Shown here piece by piece: positions 4,761 through 11,618 of a DNA stretch of 11,618 nt. How positions within the stretch are numbered: the stretch's first letter is position 1; each line of letters begins with the position of its first letter. The notes beneath the pieces were generated by a model. That model saw only the letters and a program-made list of their open reading frames with translations. It made no database searches and was not told the origin of the DNA. This DNA comes from Pseudomonadota bacterium (GTDB lineage Bacteria > Desulfobacterota > GWC2-55-46 > JADFVP01): assembly GCA_015222595.1 (NCBI GenBank), contig JADFVP010000098.1, forward strand, positions 1-11,618, given 5' to 3'. The translations under genes and the position numbers were made by a program.

Positions 4761-6308
4761 ATGAACCCGAAACATAGAAAATTTATTCTGCTCGGACTGA
4801 TACTGGCTCTTGTGGTCGGCTGGGGTACGGGCTGGGTCCGAGGCGCGAAGATGCACGCCGGAATAGAGACCCATGCAGCGCTCTCCGATGCCAGACAAGA
4901 GCATCGCGCGGCGACCTATGCCCTTAGCGACATGGCTGCGGAACTAGAGGTTCTAAGCGCTTCGGTGACTAACGCCCGGAGCGTCGGCATCTCCTCTAAA
5001 GAGCTTCGTACCTCAAAGAACGCACTCAGCTCCGCTCAAAAAGAGCACGCCGAACTCAAGGTTCGGGTCCTGGCCCTCAAGAGAATCGAGAGCAGAGCAA
5101 GTGCCGAGTTCTCCGACAACAGCACATGGTACACGCTCCACAGGCTTATCCGTTTCGTCGGAAAGCTCTTTCTTAACCTCCTGAACCTGCTCGTCATTCC
5201 TCTTGTGGTCTCCAGCCTTTTAGTCGGAATAGTCTCTCTCGGAGATATTCGCCACGTTGGCCGCACCGGCATCCGCACGCTCGCGTACTACTTCATAACC
5301 ACCTCCATAGCCGTTACCATCGGTATCGTGCTGGTTCAGATCGTGCAACCCGGAGTCGGCATGGAGACAGCAGCTGAAGTTGCCGCAAAGGTACACGGCA
5401 AAGAGGACGCCGGGATAGTAGACACTATCTTACAGGTCTTCATAAACGAGGGCTCGCCGGAGCGCGGAGCCGTGCCAAAGAATATCTTCGCTGCAATGGC
5501 CTCGATGAACGTGCTCGGCGTAATAGTCTTTACGCTCTTCTTCGGGGCCGCCCTGACGGTGGTCGGCGAGAAGGCAAAGCCGGTAATAGCGTTCTTCGAA
5601 GGGGCCAACGAGGCGATACTCCGCATGATCCACTGGGTAATGTACCTGCTGCCCTTCGGGGTCTACGGCCTCATAGTCGACCGGCTCGCGGTAACAGGCG
5701 GCGGAAACGCAGTCTGGGTAGAGCTTACGCGCCTGGGATACTACGCGGCCACAGTGATCGGCGGGCTCGCTATTCATGCAGTCGTAGTCCTACCCATTAT
5801 CCTGGTACTCTTTGCCAAAAGGAGACCGATCGCTTACCTGACAGGCATGGCACAGGCGCTCTTTACCGCCTTCTCTACCGCCTCCTCTTCGGCCACCCTG
5901 CCGACCACAATGGAGTGCGCCGAGGAGAACAACAAGGTGAGTTCAAGGTCTACCTCCTTTGTGCTCCCGATAGGGGCTACTATAAATATGGACGGCACGG
6001 CCCTCTATGAAGCGGTAGCCGTTATCTTTATAGCTCAGGCCTACGGTATACCGATGGGCGCCACAATGCTGCTCGTAGTCTTTCTGACCGCAACGCTCGC
6101 GGCCGTCGGGGCCGCTGGTATTCCCGAGGCGGGCCTCGTTACCATGGTCATAGTTCTAAACGCCACGGGGCTGCCGCTAGAGGGCATAGCTATGCTGCTC
6201 TCTATAGACTGGTTCTTAGACCGTTGCCGTACGACGGTAAATGTTTGGGGAGACTCGATCGGGGCGGCCATTATAGACAGGTATGAACTTTCGGACACGG
6301 CTTCTTGA
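4761..6308 (+). CDS. Dicarboxylate/amino acid:cation symporter (DAACS/SLC1 family) with long helical insert
   Basis: This is a sodium- or proton-coupled inner-membrane transporter of the glutamate/aspartate type. Family signatures are in order: the HP1 loop SSSATLP at 375-381, NMDGT of TM7 at 409-413, the HP2 tip GAAGIPEAG at 450-458, and TM8 DWFLDRCRTTVNVWGD at 483-498. R490 matches the arginine that grips the side-chain carboxylate in acidic amino acid transporters, so glutamate, aspartate or a C4-dicarboxylate is the likely substrate. Odd feature: between TM1 (about 8-26) and TM2 (from about 130) lie roughly 95 residues rich in Ala, Glu, Ser, Lys and Leu with coiled-coil-like spacing, where relatives usually have a short loop. 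That makes 515 residues against the usual 400-450. AGGA at 4751-4754 is 6 nt before the ATG. The divergent zinc-ribbon gene is the only near neighbour; no partner subunit is seen. Confidence 0.93.
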   Translation: MNPKHRKFILLGLILALVVGWGTGWVRGAKMHAGIETHAALSDARQEHRAATYALSDMAAELEVLSASVTNARSVGISSKELRTSKNALSSAQKEHAELKVRVLALKRIESRASAEFSDNSTWYTLHRLIRFVGKLFLNLLNLLVIPLVVSSLLVGIVSLGDIRHVGRTGIRTLAYYFITTSIAVTIGIVLVQIVQPGVGMETAAEVAAKVHGKEDAGIVDTILQVFINEGSPERGAVPKNIFAAMASMNVLGVIVFTLFFGAALTVVGEKAKPVIAFFEGANEAILRMIHWVMYLLPFGVYGLIVDRLAVTGGGNAVWVELTRLGYYAATVIGGLAIHAVVVLPIILVLFAKRRPIAYLTGMAQALFTAFSTASSSATLPTTMECAEENNKVSSRSTSFVLPIGATINMDGTALYEAVAVIFIAQAYGIPMGATMLLVVFLTATLAAVGAAGIPEAGLVTMVIVLNATGLPLEGIAMLLSIDWFLDRCRTTVNVWGDSIGAAIIDRYELSDTAS

Positions 6309-6371
6309 CCGGTTCAGCCGTACACAGAGCCGGATAAAAAGAGGCCTGTAACCGGACCGTGCGATTTTTTT
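6309..6371 (+). terminator. Possible symporter terminator
   Basis: CCGGTTCAG (6309-6317) can pair with CTG-T-AACCGG (6346-6355), 9 bp with one bulged T and a 28-nt loop. It overlaps the end of the symporter stop codon. A seven-T run follows at 6365-6371, about 10 nt past the stem, further than usual. The structure is weak, but nothing better lies between the two genes. Confidence 0.35.
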
Positions 6372-6372
6372 C

Positions 6373-6381
6373 TGCTATACT
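6373..6381 (+). promoter_or_regulatory. Extended -10 promoter candidate for pentapeptide-repeat gene
   Basis: TGCTATACT matches an extended -10 (TGn plus TATACT). A T-run fills the spacer just upstream. No clear -35 is seen, which extended -10 promoters tolerate. The start codon is 57 nt downstream. Confidence 0.42.
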
Positions 6382-6437
6382 GGAGTAACTGGACTCTAGG
6401 GTCTGATTAAATAACACCAACCATCATGAGGTTACCT

Positions 6438-7127
6438 ATGCCCTGCGTTCTGGCATACAAACACGAATGGTGCAGCAAGGTCAAGCCGCTCATAAAGGCT
6501 TCGGACGGAAACCGTTACTGCGTCTACCACGCCCCGCGCGGAGAGAAGGACGGCCTCGGGGCCGAAGAGTTCAACGCTCGTATCTTTACCCGCATATCGT
6601 ACAGCATGCAGAATGAGGCGGAAGCCAACCTGTCGGGCACTATTTTCGAGGGGGATTTTTCGTTCAAGGATCTAGGGCCGGAGAGCGGCCCGGATACGGA
6701 GCATCCGCACTGCAGCATAGACTTCTCAGACGCCACCTTCACCGGCAACGCGGACTTCGCCTCTGTGCAGTTCGCCTCGAAGGTCAGCTTCAAACGAGCG
6801 ATCTTCTGCAAGAGGGCCGACTTCTCCGGCGCGATCTTCAACGACACCGCGCGCTTCGATTACGCCATATTCAATGAAGAGTCGGACTTTACCGGTGCGT
6901 TCTTCAAGGAGCAGGCCCACTTCTTCGACGCCAACTTTCTGGCAAAGGCAGATTTTAGAACCGCAACATTCTCCAAAGAGGTCTACTTTACGCTCGGAGC
7001 CTTCAAGACAGGCGCGGTCTTTACCGACGCCAAGTACGGCGCGCGGGCGGTATTCAAAAGACCGTACGCCGGAATCGACAAAGGCGGCTCCAAGAACGTC
7101 CATTTAAGCGACCCGGAAGAGACCTGA
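6438..7127 (+). CDS. Pentapeptide-repeat protein with N-terminal Cys/His motif
   Basis: The 229-residue protein starts with a likely metal-binding head: C3, H9, C12, C28 and H31 (C-x5-H-x2-C, then C-x2-H), a head I recall from some other bacterial pentapeptide-repeat proteins. From about residue 64 to 206 it is made of A-x-F steps. Phenylalanines fall at 101, 107, 112, 118, 123, 129, 134, 140, 145, 151, 156, 162, 167, 173, 178, 184, 189 and 195, alternating strictly by 6 and 5, so the true period is 11. Such repeats build a right-handed beta-helix with Phe and Ala stacked inside. There is no signal peptide, so it is probably cytoplasmic. ATG 6438 is chosen over in-frame ATG 6426 because GAGGT (6428-6432) lies 5 nt upstream of it, while 6426 has no such site. 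The target is unknown; a protein-binding or DNA-mimic role is family-level guesswork. Confidence 0.85.
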   Translation: MPCVLAYKHEWCSKVKPLIKASDGNRYCVYHAPRGEKDGLGAEEFNARIFTRISYSMQNEAEANLSGTIFEGDFSFKDLGPESGPDTEHPHCSIDFSDATFTGNADFASVQFASKVSFKRAIFCKRADFSGAIFNDTARFDYAIFNEESDFTGAFFKEQAHFFDANFLAKADFRTATFSKEVYFTLGAFKTGAVFTDAKYGARAVFKRPYAGIDKGGSKNVHLSDPEET

Positions 7128-7131
7128 GGCT

Positions 7132-7163
7132 ATAGAGCCGTAAATGGCTACGGTCTATTTATT
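7132..7163 (+). terminator. Terminator after pentapeptide-repeat gene
   Basis: ATAGA-G-CCGTA (7132-7142) pairs with TACGGTCTAT (7149-7158): 10 bp, one bulged G and a 6-nt loop, followed by the T-rich TTATT. It begins 5 bp past the stop. The convergent bipA gene ends 75 bp further on, so it may serve both strands. Confidence 0.5.
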
Positions 7164-7199
7164 CGCAATGGCCGCTCTCTATTCGCAACGCCCGCCCTC
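7160..7199. repeat. Two tandem copies of a 20-nt unit
   Basis: Units at 7160-7179 and 7180-7199 share TATTCGCAA at their start and match at 17 of 20 positions. They fill the gap between two convergent genes, right after the terminator hairpin. No function is evident. Confidence 0.6.
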
Positions 7200-7239
7200 A
7201 AAACTTACCTTACGGCACACAAGTTAGAACACCCAAATA

Positions 7240-9078
7240 CTAGCCCCTGAGCTTAGCCTTCTTCTGCTCTGAGCCCCGCTTGTTGCTGTCGAGTTCCATC
7301 TTCCGAATCCTGACAGACTGAGGAGTTATCTCCACAAGCTCGTCCTCGGCAATGAACTCTATAGATTGATCGAGCGAAAGGAGACGCGGCGGCTGGAGCG
7401 TCATAGAAATGTCGGCGCCCGAGCTACGCATATTGGAGAGCTTCTTCTCCTTGGTGATGTTCACTACAAGATCGTCGCTGCGGTTGCGCTCTCCGATTAC
7501 CATGCCTTCATATACAACGGTGGAAACCTCGATAAAGAGCATGCCGCGGTCTAACATCGCAAAACTTGCAAAGTTAGTTGACTTGCCCGATCTGTCGGCA
7601 ACGAGCGCCCCGGAGGTACGCTGCACGATAGCGCCGAACCACTCGGCGTAGCCGTCGGCAAGCGCGTTCATAATTCCAGCGCCCTTGGTGTCGGTAAGAA
7701 ACTGACTCCTGAAGCCTATAAGGCCACGCGACGGAATAGAGAACTCCATGTTTACGCGTCCGTGTCCGTGGTTCTGCATATTGGTCATGCGCCCTTTTCT
7801 GACAGAGAGCTTCTCTGTCACTACGCCGACCTTGTCTTCGGGCACGTCGATAAAGACCTTCTCCAGCGGCTCCATCACCACGCCGTCCTCTTCGTGCGTT
7901 ATGACTCTCGGCTTAGAGACCATGAACTCGAAGCCTTCTCTGCGCATAGTCTCTATCAGTATAGCCATCTGCAACTCGCCCCTGCCGTAGACCTCGAAGG
8001 AGTCGGCGCGGTCGGTTGGCGTAACCCGGATTGATACGTTGCCGAGCGTCTCCTTTTCGAGCCGGTCTTTTATATGGCGGGAGGTAAGGAACTTCCCCTC
8101 GGTACCGGCGAGCGGGCCGTTGTTGACCGAGAAGATCATCGATACGGTCGGCTCGTCTACCTTTATCCGCTCCATCGGCTCAGGCTCGGTGTTGGAAGAG
8201 ATTGTGTCGCCTATCCTGACGTTCTCTACTCCGGCTACAGCTATAATGTCTCCGGCTTCCAGACTCTCTACCGGAATCTTACTAAGGCCCTTGTACGTAT
8301 AGCAGGCCGAGAGCTTCACGCCGTGCTTGATACCCTTCTCTCCGCAAAGAGAGTAGGTTTTGTTGACCTCCAGCACGCCGTTGCCGAGCCTGCCAACGGC
8401 AACCGAACCGACGTACGGGTCGTACTCGATGTTGGTTACGAGAAACTGCGGAACATGGTCGTCGATTGCGATCGGACCGGGAATCTCAGAGATGATCTTC
8501 TGAAAGAGCGGCTCCAGGTCCTCTGAGCCGTCGTCGAGTTCGTCGTGCGCCACGCCGGCCTTGGCATTGGTGTAGAGCACCTTGAAGTCTATCTGCTCTT
8601 CGGTGGCGTGGAGATCTATGAACAGATCGTAAACCTCGTCGAGCACGACGTCTATGCGCGCGTCCGACCTGTCTATCTTGTTTATGATGAGAATAACGGG
8701 CAGGCTCTTGGCAAGCGCCTTCTTGACCACAAAGCGGGTCTGCGGCAGCGGCCCTTCGGACGAGTCAACTAGAAGCAGCACGCCATCCACAAGATTGAGG
8801 CTCCGCTCCACCTCGCCTCCAAAGTCGGCATGGCCCGGAGTATCGACTATATTTATCTTTATGTCACCGTGCCACACGGCGGTATTCTTCGCCATTATCG
8901 TAATGCCGCGCTCGCGCTCCAAGTCCATGGAGTCCATCACGCGCTCTTCTACGTGCTGGTGCGCCCCGAAGGTTCCGCTCTGTGCGAGCATCGCATCCAC
9001 CAGCGTCGTCTTGCCGTGGTCAACGTGGGCTATTATCGCAATATTTCTAAATCCGTCTTTTCTGTTCATCGACTCCAC
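7240..9078 (-). CDS. typA: Translational GTPase BipA/TypA
   Basis: This is a ribosome-associated GTPase of the EF-G/LepA superfamily, known for roles in 50S subunit assembly, cold growth and stress adaptation. Counting from the GTG start: G1 AHVDHGKT at 17-24, switch I RERGITI at 55-61, G3 DTPGH at 79-83, G4 NKID at 133-136. G5 reads NAK at 171-173 where SAK or SAL is usual. EF-Tu-like domain II follows at about 205-300, an EF-G-like domain at about 305-390, then the BipA-specific C-terminal domain to about 595, with the conserved SRGLIGFRSQFLTDTKG stretch. The tail is Lys/Arg-rich. At 612 residues it is normal length. The start is GTG 9078 (AAAGG 9 nt upstream) or ATG 9069 (GGAG only 3 nt upstream); the latter would give 609 residues. 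The next gene upstream is a helicase-nuclease on the same strand. Confidence 0.97.
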   Translation of the reverse strand: MESMNRKDGFRNIAIIAHVDHGKTTLVDAMLAQSGTFGAHQHVEERVMDSMDLERERGITIMAKNTAVWHGDIKINIVDTPGHADFGGEVERSLNLVDGVLLLVDSSEGPLPQTRFVVKKALAKSLPVILIINKIDRSDARIDVVLDEVYDLFIDLHATEEQIDFKVLYTNAKAGVAHDELDDGSEDLEPLFQKIISEIPGPIAIDDHVPQFLVTNIEYDPYVGSVAVGRLGNGVLEVNKTYSLCGEKGIKHGVKLSACYTYKGLSKIPVESLEAGDIIAVAGVENVRIGDTISSNTEPEPMERIKVDEPTVSMIFSVNNGPLAGTEGKFLTSRHIKDRLEKETLGNVSIRVTPTDRADSFEVYGRGELQMAILIETMRREGFEFMVSKPRVITHEEDGVVMEPLEKVFIDVPEDKVGVVTEKLSVRKGRMTNMQNHGHGRVNMEFSIPSRGLIGFRSQFLTDTKGAGIMNALADGYAEWFGAIVQRTSGALVADRSGKSTNFASFAMLDRGMLFIEVSTVVYEGMVIGERNRSDDLVVNITKEKKLSNMRSSGADISMTLQPPRLLSLDQSIEFIAEDELVEITPQSVRIRKMELDSNKRGSEQKKAKLRG

Positions 9079-9147
9079 TGCTCTCTACCTTTCTACTCTG
9101 CTCTCGATTTACTCGTGCGTACCTGGAATGGAGATGGTACCCAAAGA

Positions 9148-9204
9148 GAGACAACGCAAGAGACCTCTACCAATGAGACCTCTATTAATGGAACATTTAT
9201 AAAT
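9148..9204. repeat. Short array of 15-nt direct repeats in the bipA leader
   Basis: GAGACCTCTACCAAT (9160-9174) and GAGACCTCTATTAAT (9175-9189) match at 13 of 15 positions. A decayed third copy, 9190-9204, matches the second at 10 of 15, and GAGAC at 9148 may begin a partial copy of 12 nt. Read toward bipA (minus strand) the unit is ATTnnTAGAGGTCTC. It lies 70-135 bp before the bipA start, between the promoter candidate and the gene. Confidence 0.55.
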
Positions 9205-9253
9205 ATAATACATACAAAACCGTAAAATTCAGCCACTTAGTCGGCTAAAGCCC

Positions 9254-9283
9254 ATTATAATAACACACCTTGCCAAATATCAC
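9254..9283 (-). promoter_or_regulatory. Promoter candidate for bipA
   Basis: On the minus strand, GTGATA (9283-9278) is followed after 18 bp by a perfect TATAAT (9259-9254). The -35 is only partial. The implied leader to bipA is about 170 nt and contains the 15-nt repeats and a small dyad at 9231-9246. AT-rich sequence at 9194-9215 offers a nearer alternative. No terminator is seen after the helicase-nuclease gene, so read-through is possible too. Confidence 0.42.
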
Positions 9284-9354
9284 CACAGAGATATGGGGCA
9301 ACTGGAGCGGAAAACAAAGAATGTCTCATGGAAAATCGGCAACAAAGCCTCGCC

Positions 9355-11618
9355 CTACAGCTCCACCAGCCTCTTCAGGGCCGGATAGTAGAGCGCGAGC
9401 TTTATGGCGCGCTCTTCGCCGTACCCACGGAGCACGCGCTCATACCTCTTCAGTTGTGGTCCGTGGCGCCGTTTTTCATCCTCTAAAAAGCCCTCTATCG
9501 AGCTTCCCTCGTGGCGGCCTGTCTTGTAGTCTATTATCCACCGGACGTTCTTATCGTCAATAAAGGTTCTGTCGATGACCACCTCAGCAACCTCTCCATC
9601 TACAACGCCACTCAGCGCCCACTCTACCTTTGCTTCGTTCTGCTCTCCGAGCACCCACCTTCCGGCTTCGTCACTAAGAGCGGCAGCCACCAGCCCAAGG
9701 CACTTCTTGGCCACCGCCGTAACAGAGCCTCTGTTTATTCCATACGACAGAAGCTCCGCCTTCATCTGCTCCCTCTCGGCCTCTACCCGCTCCGGCGTCC
9801 AGCTCTCAAGTCCCTCTGTAGCTATTGTACAAAAAGAACCGTGCACCACCGTACCGACATAACTTGCAGTGATTGTAGCCCAGTCGTACTTCAGCCTCTC
9901 GCCCTGCTCCGAGGCCTCTGCGCCGCTCTCGGGCAGCTCTTTCGCTACTCCGGCCGCTGCTATTGGGTCCGGCGCGCTCCAATCGCTCGGCAACCGTAGG
10001 AGCGTGCCTGCGGTGGTCTCTTCTATAGTAGAGGCCGTAGAATCAACAGGAGTGTCTGCCCCTTCGCCCCCTGTACCATCGATCACCATTTCCGGCGCAA
10101 GCGCATGGGCTATGCAGCCGAGCAGCGAGGCGGATTCGACCGAGACTTCGCCCTCCTCGTCAACATTCGTCGCATGACCGAAGAGGTAGAGCCGCTTCTT
10201 TGCGCGCGTTACCGCAACGTAAAAGAGGCGCGCGGCCTCGTACCGGTACTTCTCTCGCTCTATACCGACAAGGTACTTATAAAGTTTACTCTCGTCCTCG
10301 CCGCCGCGCTCACCCGTACCGGCCCTGCTCTCGATTGGAGCTAAAATAAGATCGTCGCCGCGCTCCATCCAGTGCAGAATTCTCTTCTTGCCGGCTCTCG
10401 GTTCGCGGCCAAGTCCGGGCAGGATAACGTGGTCGAACTCAAGGCCCTTGGCGTTATGGATAGTAGTCAGAAAGACCGGGTTCTCACCTCTTCCGTTATG
10501 CGTTGCGTAGAGCCCGTCCAGCATAGAGTCCAGCTCTTCGATGGAACCCGAAGAGAGTTCGCCGCCGGAACTTATAGACTCAATCTTCTTAAAATACAGC
10601 TCTGCATCTGCCATGGCGTCGTCGCCCTCGTAACAGGCAGGCCCGCCGAGCGCGCACCAGAGCCCTTCTATAAGAGCCTTCGGAGCAACCCTTCGCATGA
10701 GAGAGAGCGCAGAATCTATACACGACGATACACGCGCAAGAGCCGTGCGAGCCTCGGTGGAGAGTTGGCCCAGACGTGCGCTGTTGTGCATGAGACTCAG
10801 CACGGGGCTCTTAAGGTCTCCAACCGTTAGAGTATGGAGATCCTCAAGCGTAAGGCCGCAGACACGGGAGCGAAGCAGCCCTAGCCATGCGATTCTGTCT
10901 GCCGGATGGTAGAGCGCGCGGGTAAGGGCGAAGAGGTCCTGCACGACCGGACGCTCCTTCAACGGGTCGAACTTCTCAGCTCTAAAGTCTATACCCTCAG
11001 CTTTCAGCCGCCCGACAAGAATATCGAGGTGGCCGCGCGAGCGCACCAGCACGGCCTTGGTTTCGTTCTCTTCAATATGGCCGAGCAGTTCGATGATATC
11101 ATCAGCTTCACTAGCGTCATTGATATACGTGCGCCCGGCGTAGAGCCGCACGCCTACTGCCGCGCCTTCGGTAGTAGGGCGGTACGCCACGGACTCTTCA
11201 TACGTTACAGCCCCGGTCATCACCGCCTCGGTCTCCGGCAGCGCGCCCCGAAAGACGGAGTTCACCCACCCGACTATGTGGCCGTCGGATCTGAAGTTGG
11301 TTCTTAGCGTCAGGGGCGCAAGTTTCAGCGGACCGATGCCTGAGAGCCTGGCGTCGAGAAAGAGCCCTACCTCGGCGTCTCTAAAAAGGTAGATCGACTG
11401 CATCGGGTCGCCGACGATAAAGAGCGAGCGGCCGTCGTTGGGCTCGAAGCCGCGCGTTAGCGCACGAAGCAGCGTTACCTGCGTCCACGAAGTATCCTGA
11501 TATTCGTCCACGAGAATATGCGAGTAGCGGTTGTCGAGCGCAAGCATAAGGTCGGTAGGGCTCTGTTCCGGGCCGAGCGCCTCTATTGCCGCCATAGATA
11601 TTTCGGAAAAGTCCACGG
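9355..11618 (-). CDS. AddA/RecB-type UvrD-family helicase with C-terminal nuclease, N-terminus outside the window
   Basis: This is an ATP-dependent 3'-5' helicase fused to a RecB-family nuclease, the type of subunit that processes double-strand DNA ends for recombination. The frame runs off the right edge, so Walker A is not seen; the GTG at 11616 is an internal Val codon, not a start. Counting from that Val, helicase motifs are: II DEYQDT at 37-42, III VGDPMQSIYLFRD at 68-80, IV RTNFRSD at 105-111, V TIHNAKGLEFD at 385-395 and VI YVAVTRAKKRL at 466-476. The nuclease domain has G-T-V-V-H at 588-592, D682, the D-Y-K core at 696-698, and Q721-x3-Y725, so all expected catalytic and QxxxY residues are present. 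It ends 276 bp upstream of bipA. The partner subunit (AddB/RecC-like) would probably be further upstream, outside the window. AddA versus a stand-alone RecB-like enzyme cannot be settled here. Confidence 0.92.
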   Translation of the reverse strand, partial: VDFSEISMAAIEALGPEQSPTDLMLALDNRYSHILVDEYQDTSWTQVTLLRALTRGFEPNDGRSLFIVGDPMQSIYLFRDAEVGLFLDARLSGIGPLKLAPLTLRTNFRSDGHIVGWVNSVFRGALPETEAVMTGAVTYEESVAYRPTTEGAAVGVRLYAGRTYINDASEADDIIELLGHIEENETKAVLVRSRGHLDILVGRLKAEGIDFRAEKFDPLKERPVVQDLFALTRALYHPADRIAWLGLLRSRVCGLTLEDLHTLTVGDLKSPVLSLMHNSARLGQLSTEARTALARVSSCIDSALSLMRRVAPKALIEGLWCALGGPACYEGDDAMADAELYFKKIESISSGGELSSGSIEELDSMLDGLYATHNGRGENPVFLTTIHNAKGLEFDHVILPGLGREPRAGKKRILHWMERGDDLILAPIESRAGTGERGGEDESKLYKYLVGIEREKYRYEAARLFYVAVTRAKKRLYLFGHATNVDEEGEVSVESASLLGCIAHALAPEMVIDGTGGEGADTPVDSTASTIEETTAGTLLRLPSDWSAPDPIAAAGVAKELPESGAEASEQGERLKYDWATITASYVGTVVHGSFCTIATEGLESWTPERVEAEREQMKAELLSYGINRGSVTAVAKKCLGLVAAALSDEAGRWVLGEQNEAKVEWALSGVVDGEVAEVVIDRTFIDDKNVRWIIDYKTGRHEGSSIEGFLEDEKRRHGPQLKRYERVLRGYGEERAIKLALYYPALKRLVEL

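Noticed and set aside
4536..4904. 122-codon minus-strand open frame across the divergent spacer and the start of the symporter gene
   Set aside because: It overlaps a firmly identified gene on the other strand, lacks family features, and ends inside the ribosome site region of the zinc-ribbon gene.
8830..9225. 131-codon plus-strand open frame ending in an ETSxN-like amino acid repeat
   Set aside because: Most of it is antisense to bipA; the apparent peptide repeat is just the 15-nt DNA repeat, which keeps frame because 15 is a multiple of 3.
9231..9246. Small dyad AGCC/GGCT between bipA and its promoter candidate
   Set aside because: Only four continuous pairs plus a bulged extension; expected by chance.
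10906..11307. 133-codon plus-strand open frame inside the helicase-nuclease gene
   Set aside because: It is antisense to conserved helicase sequence and has no domain of its own; long antisense frames are common in GC-rich genes.
11614..11616. GTG as start codon of the helicase-nuclease
   Set aside because: The visible protein lacks the Walker A part that must precede motif II, and the frame continues to the window edge, so the gene starts outside.

Overview
The window reads as a piece of a Gram-negative bacterial chromosome of moderate-to-high GC. Two PEP-CTERM proteins imply an exosortase system and an outer membrane or extracellular matrix. A lipobox protein and a Sec-type secreted protein fit the same picture. 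Isoleucine is often written ATA in every gene, on both strands, so the genes look native to one genome. The lineage cannot be fixed from the sequence; Desulfobacterota- or Nitrospirota-like bacteria are a guess. No tRNA, rRNA, CRISPR array, insertion sequence or phage gene is visible.

Left part, all on the + strand (1-3990), envelope-flavoured: the tail of a PEP-CTERM protein, a 57-residue mini PEP-CTERM protein, a 17-bp perfect hairpin, a divergent class I isoprenoid synthase with its own near-consensus promoter, a 207-residue secreted protein of unknown family, and a 372-residue lipoprotein with a cysteine-rich middle and a TPR-like end. Separate promoters before the synthase and the secreted protein argue against one single operon.

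Middle (3991-7127): a minus-strand zinc-ribbon protein with a Gly/His-rich tail is divergent from a plus-strand glutamate/aspartate-type symporter (DAACS/SLC1 family). The symporter carries an unusual helical insert of about 95 residues after its first membrane segment. Their 228-bp shared spacer holds an intrinsic-terminator-like hairpin pointing at the symporter, which may be an attenuator. A pentapeptide-repeat protein with a Cys/His head and a strict 11-residue repeat follows.

Right part, minus strand (7240-11618): the housekeeping GTPase BipA/TypA, and upstream of it the C-terminal 754 codons of an AddA/RecB-type helicase-nuclease that runs off the right edge. The 276-bp spacer between them carries a TATAAT promoter candidate and a short array of 15-nt repeats in the presumed bipA leader.

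The most unusual items are the mini PEP-CTERM protein, the isoprenoid synthase with both Asp-rich motifs but no recognisable substrate-side basic motifs, the symporter insert with its possible attenuator, and the recurring short direct repeats placed next to genes.
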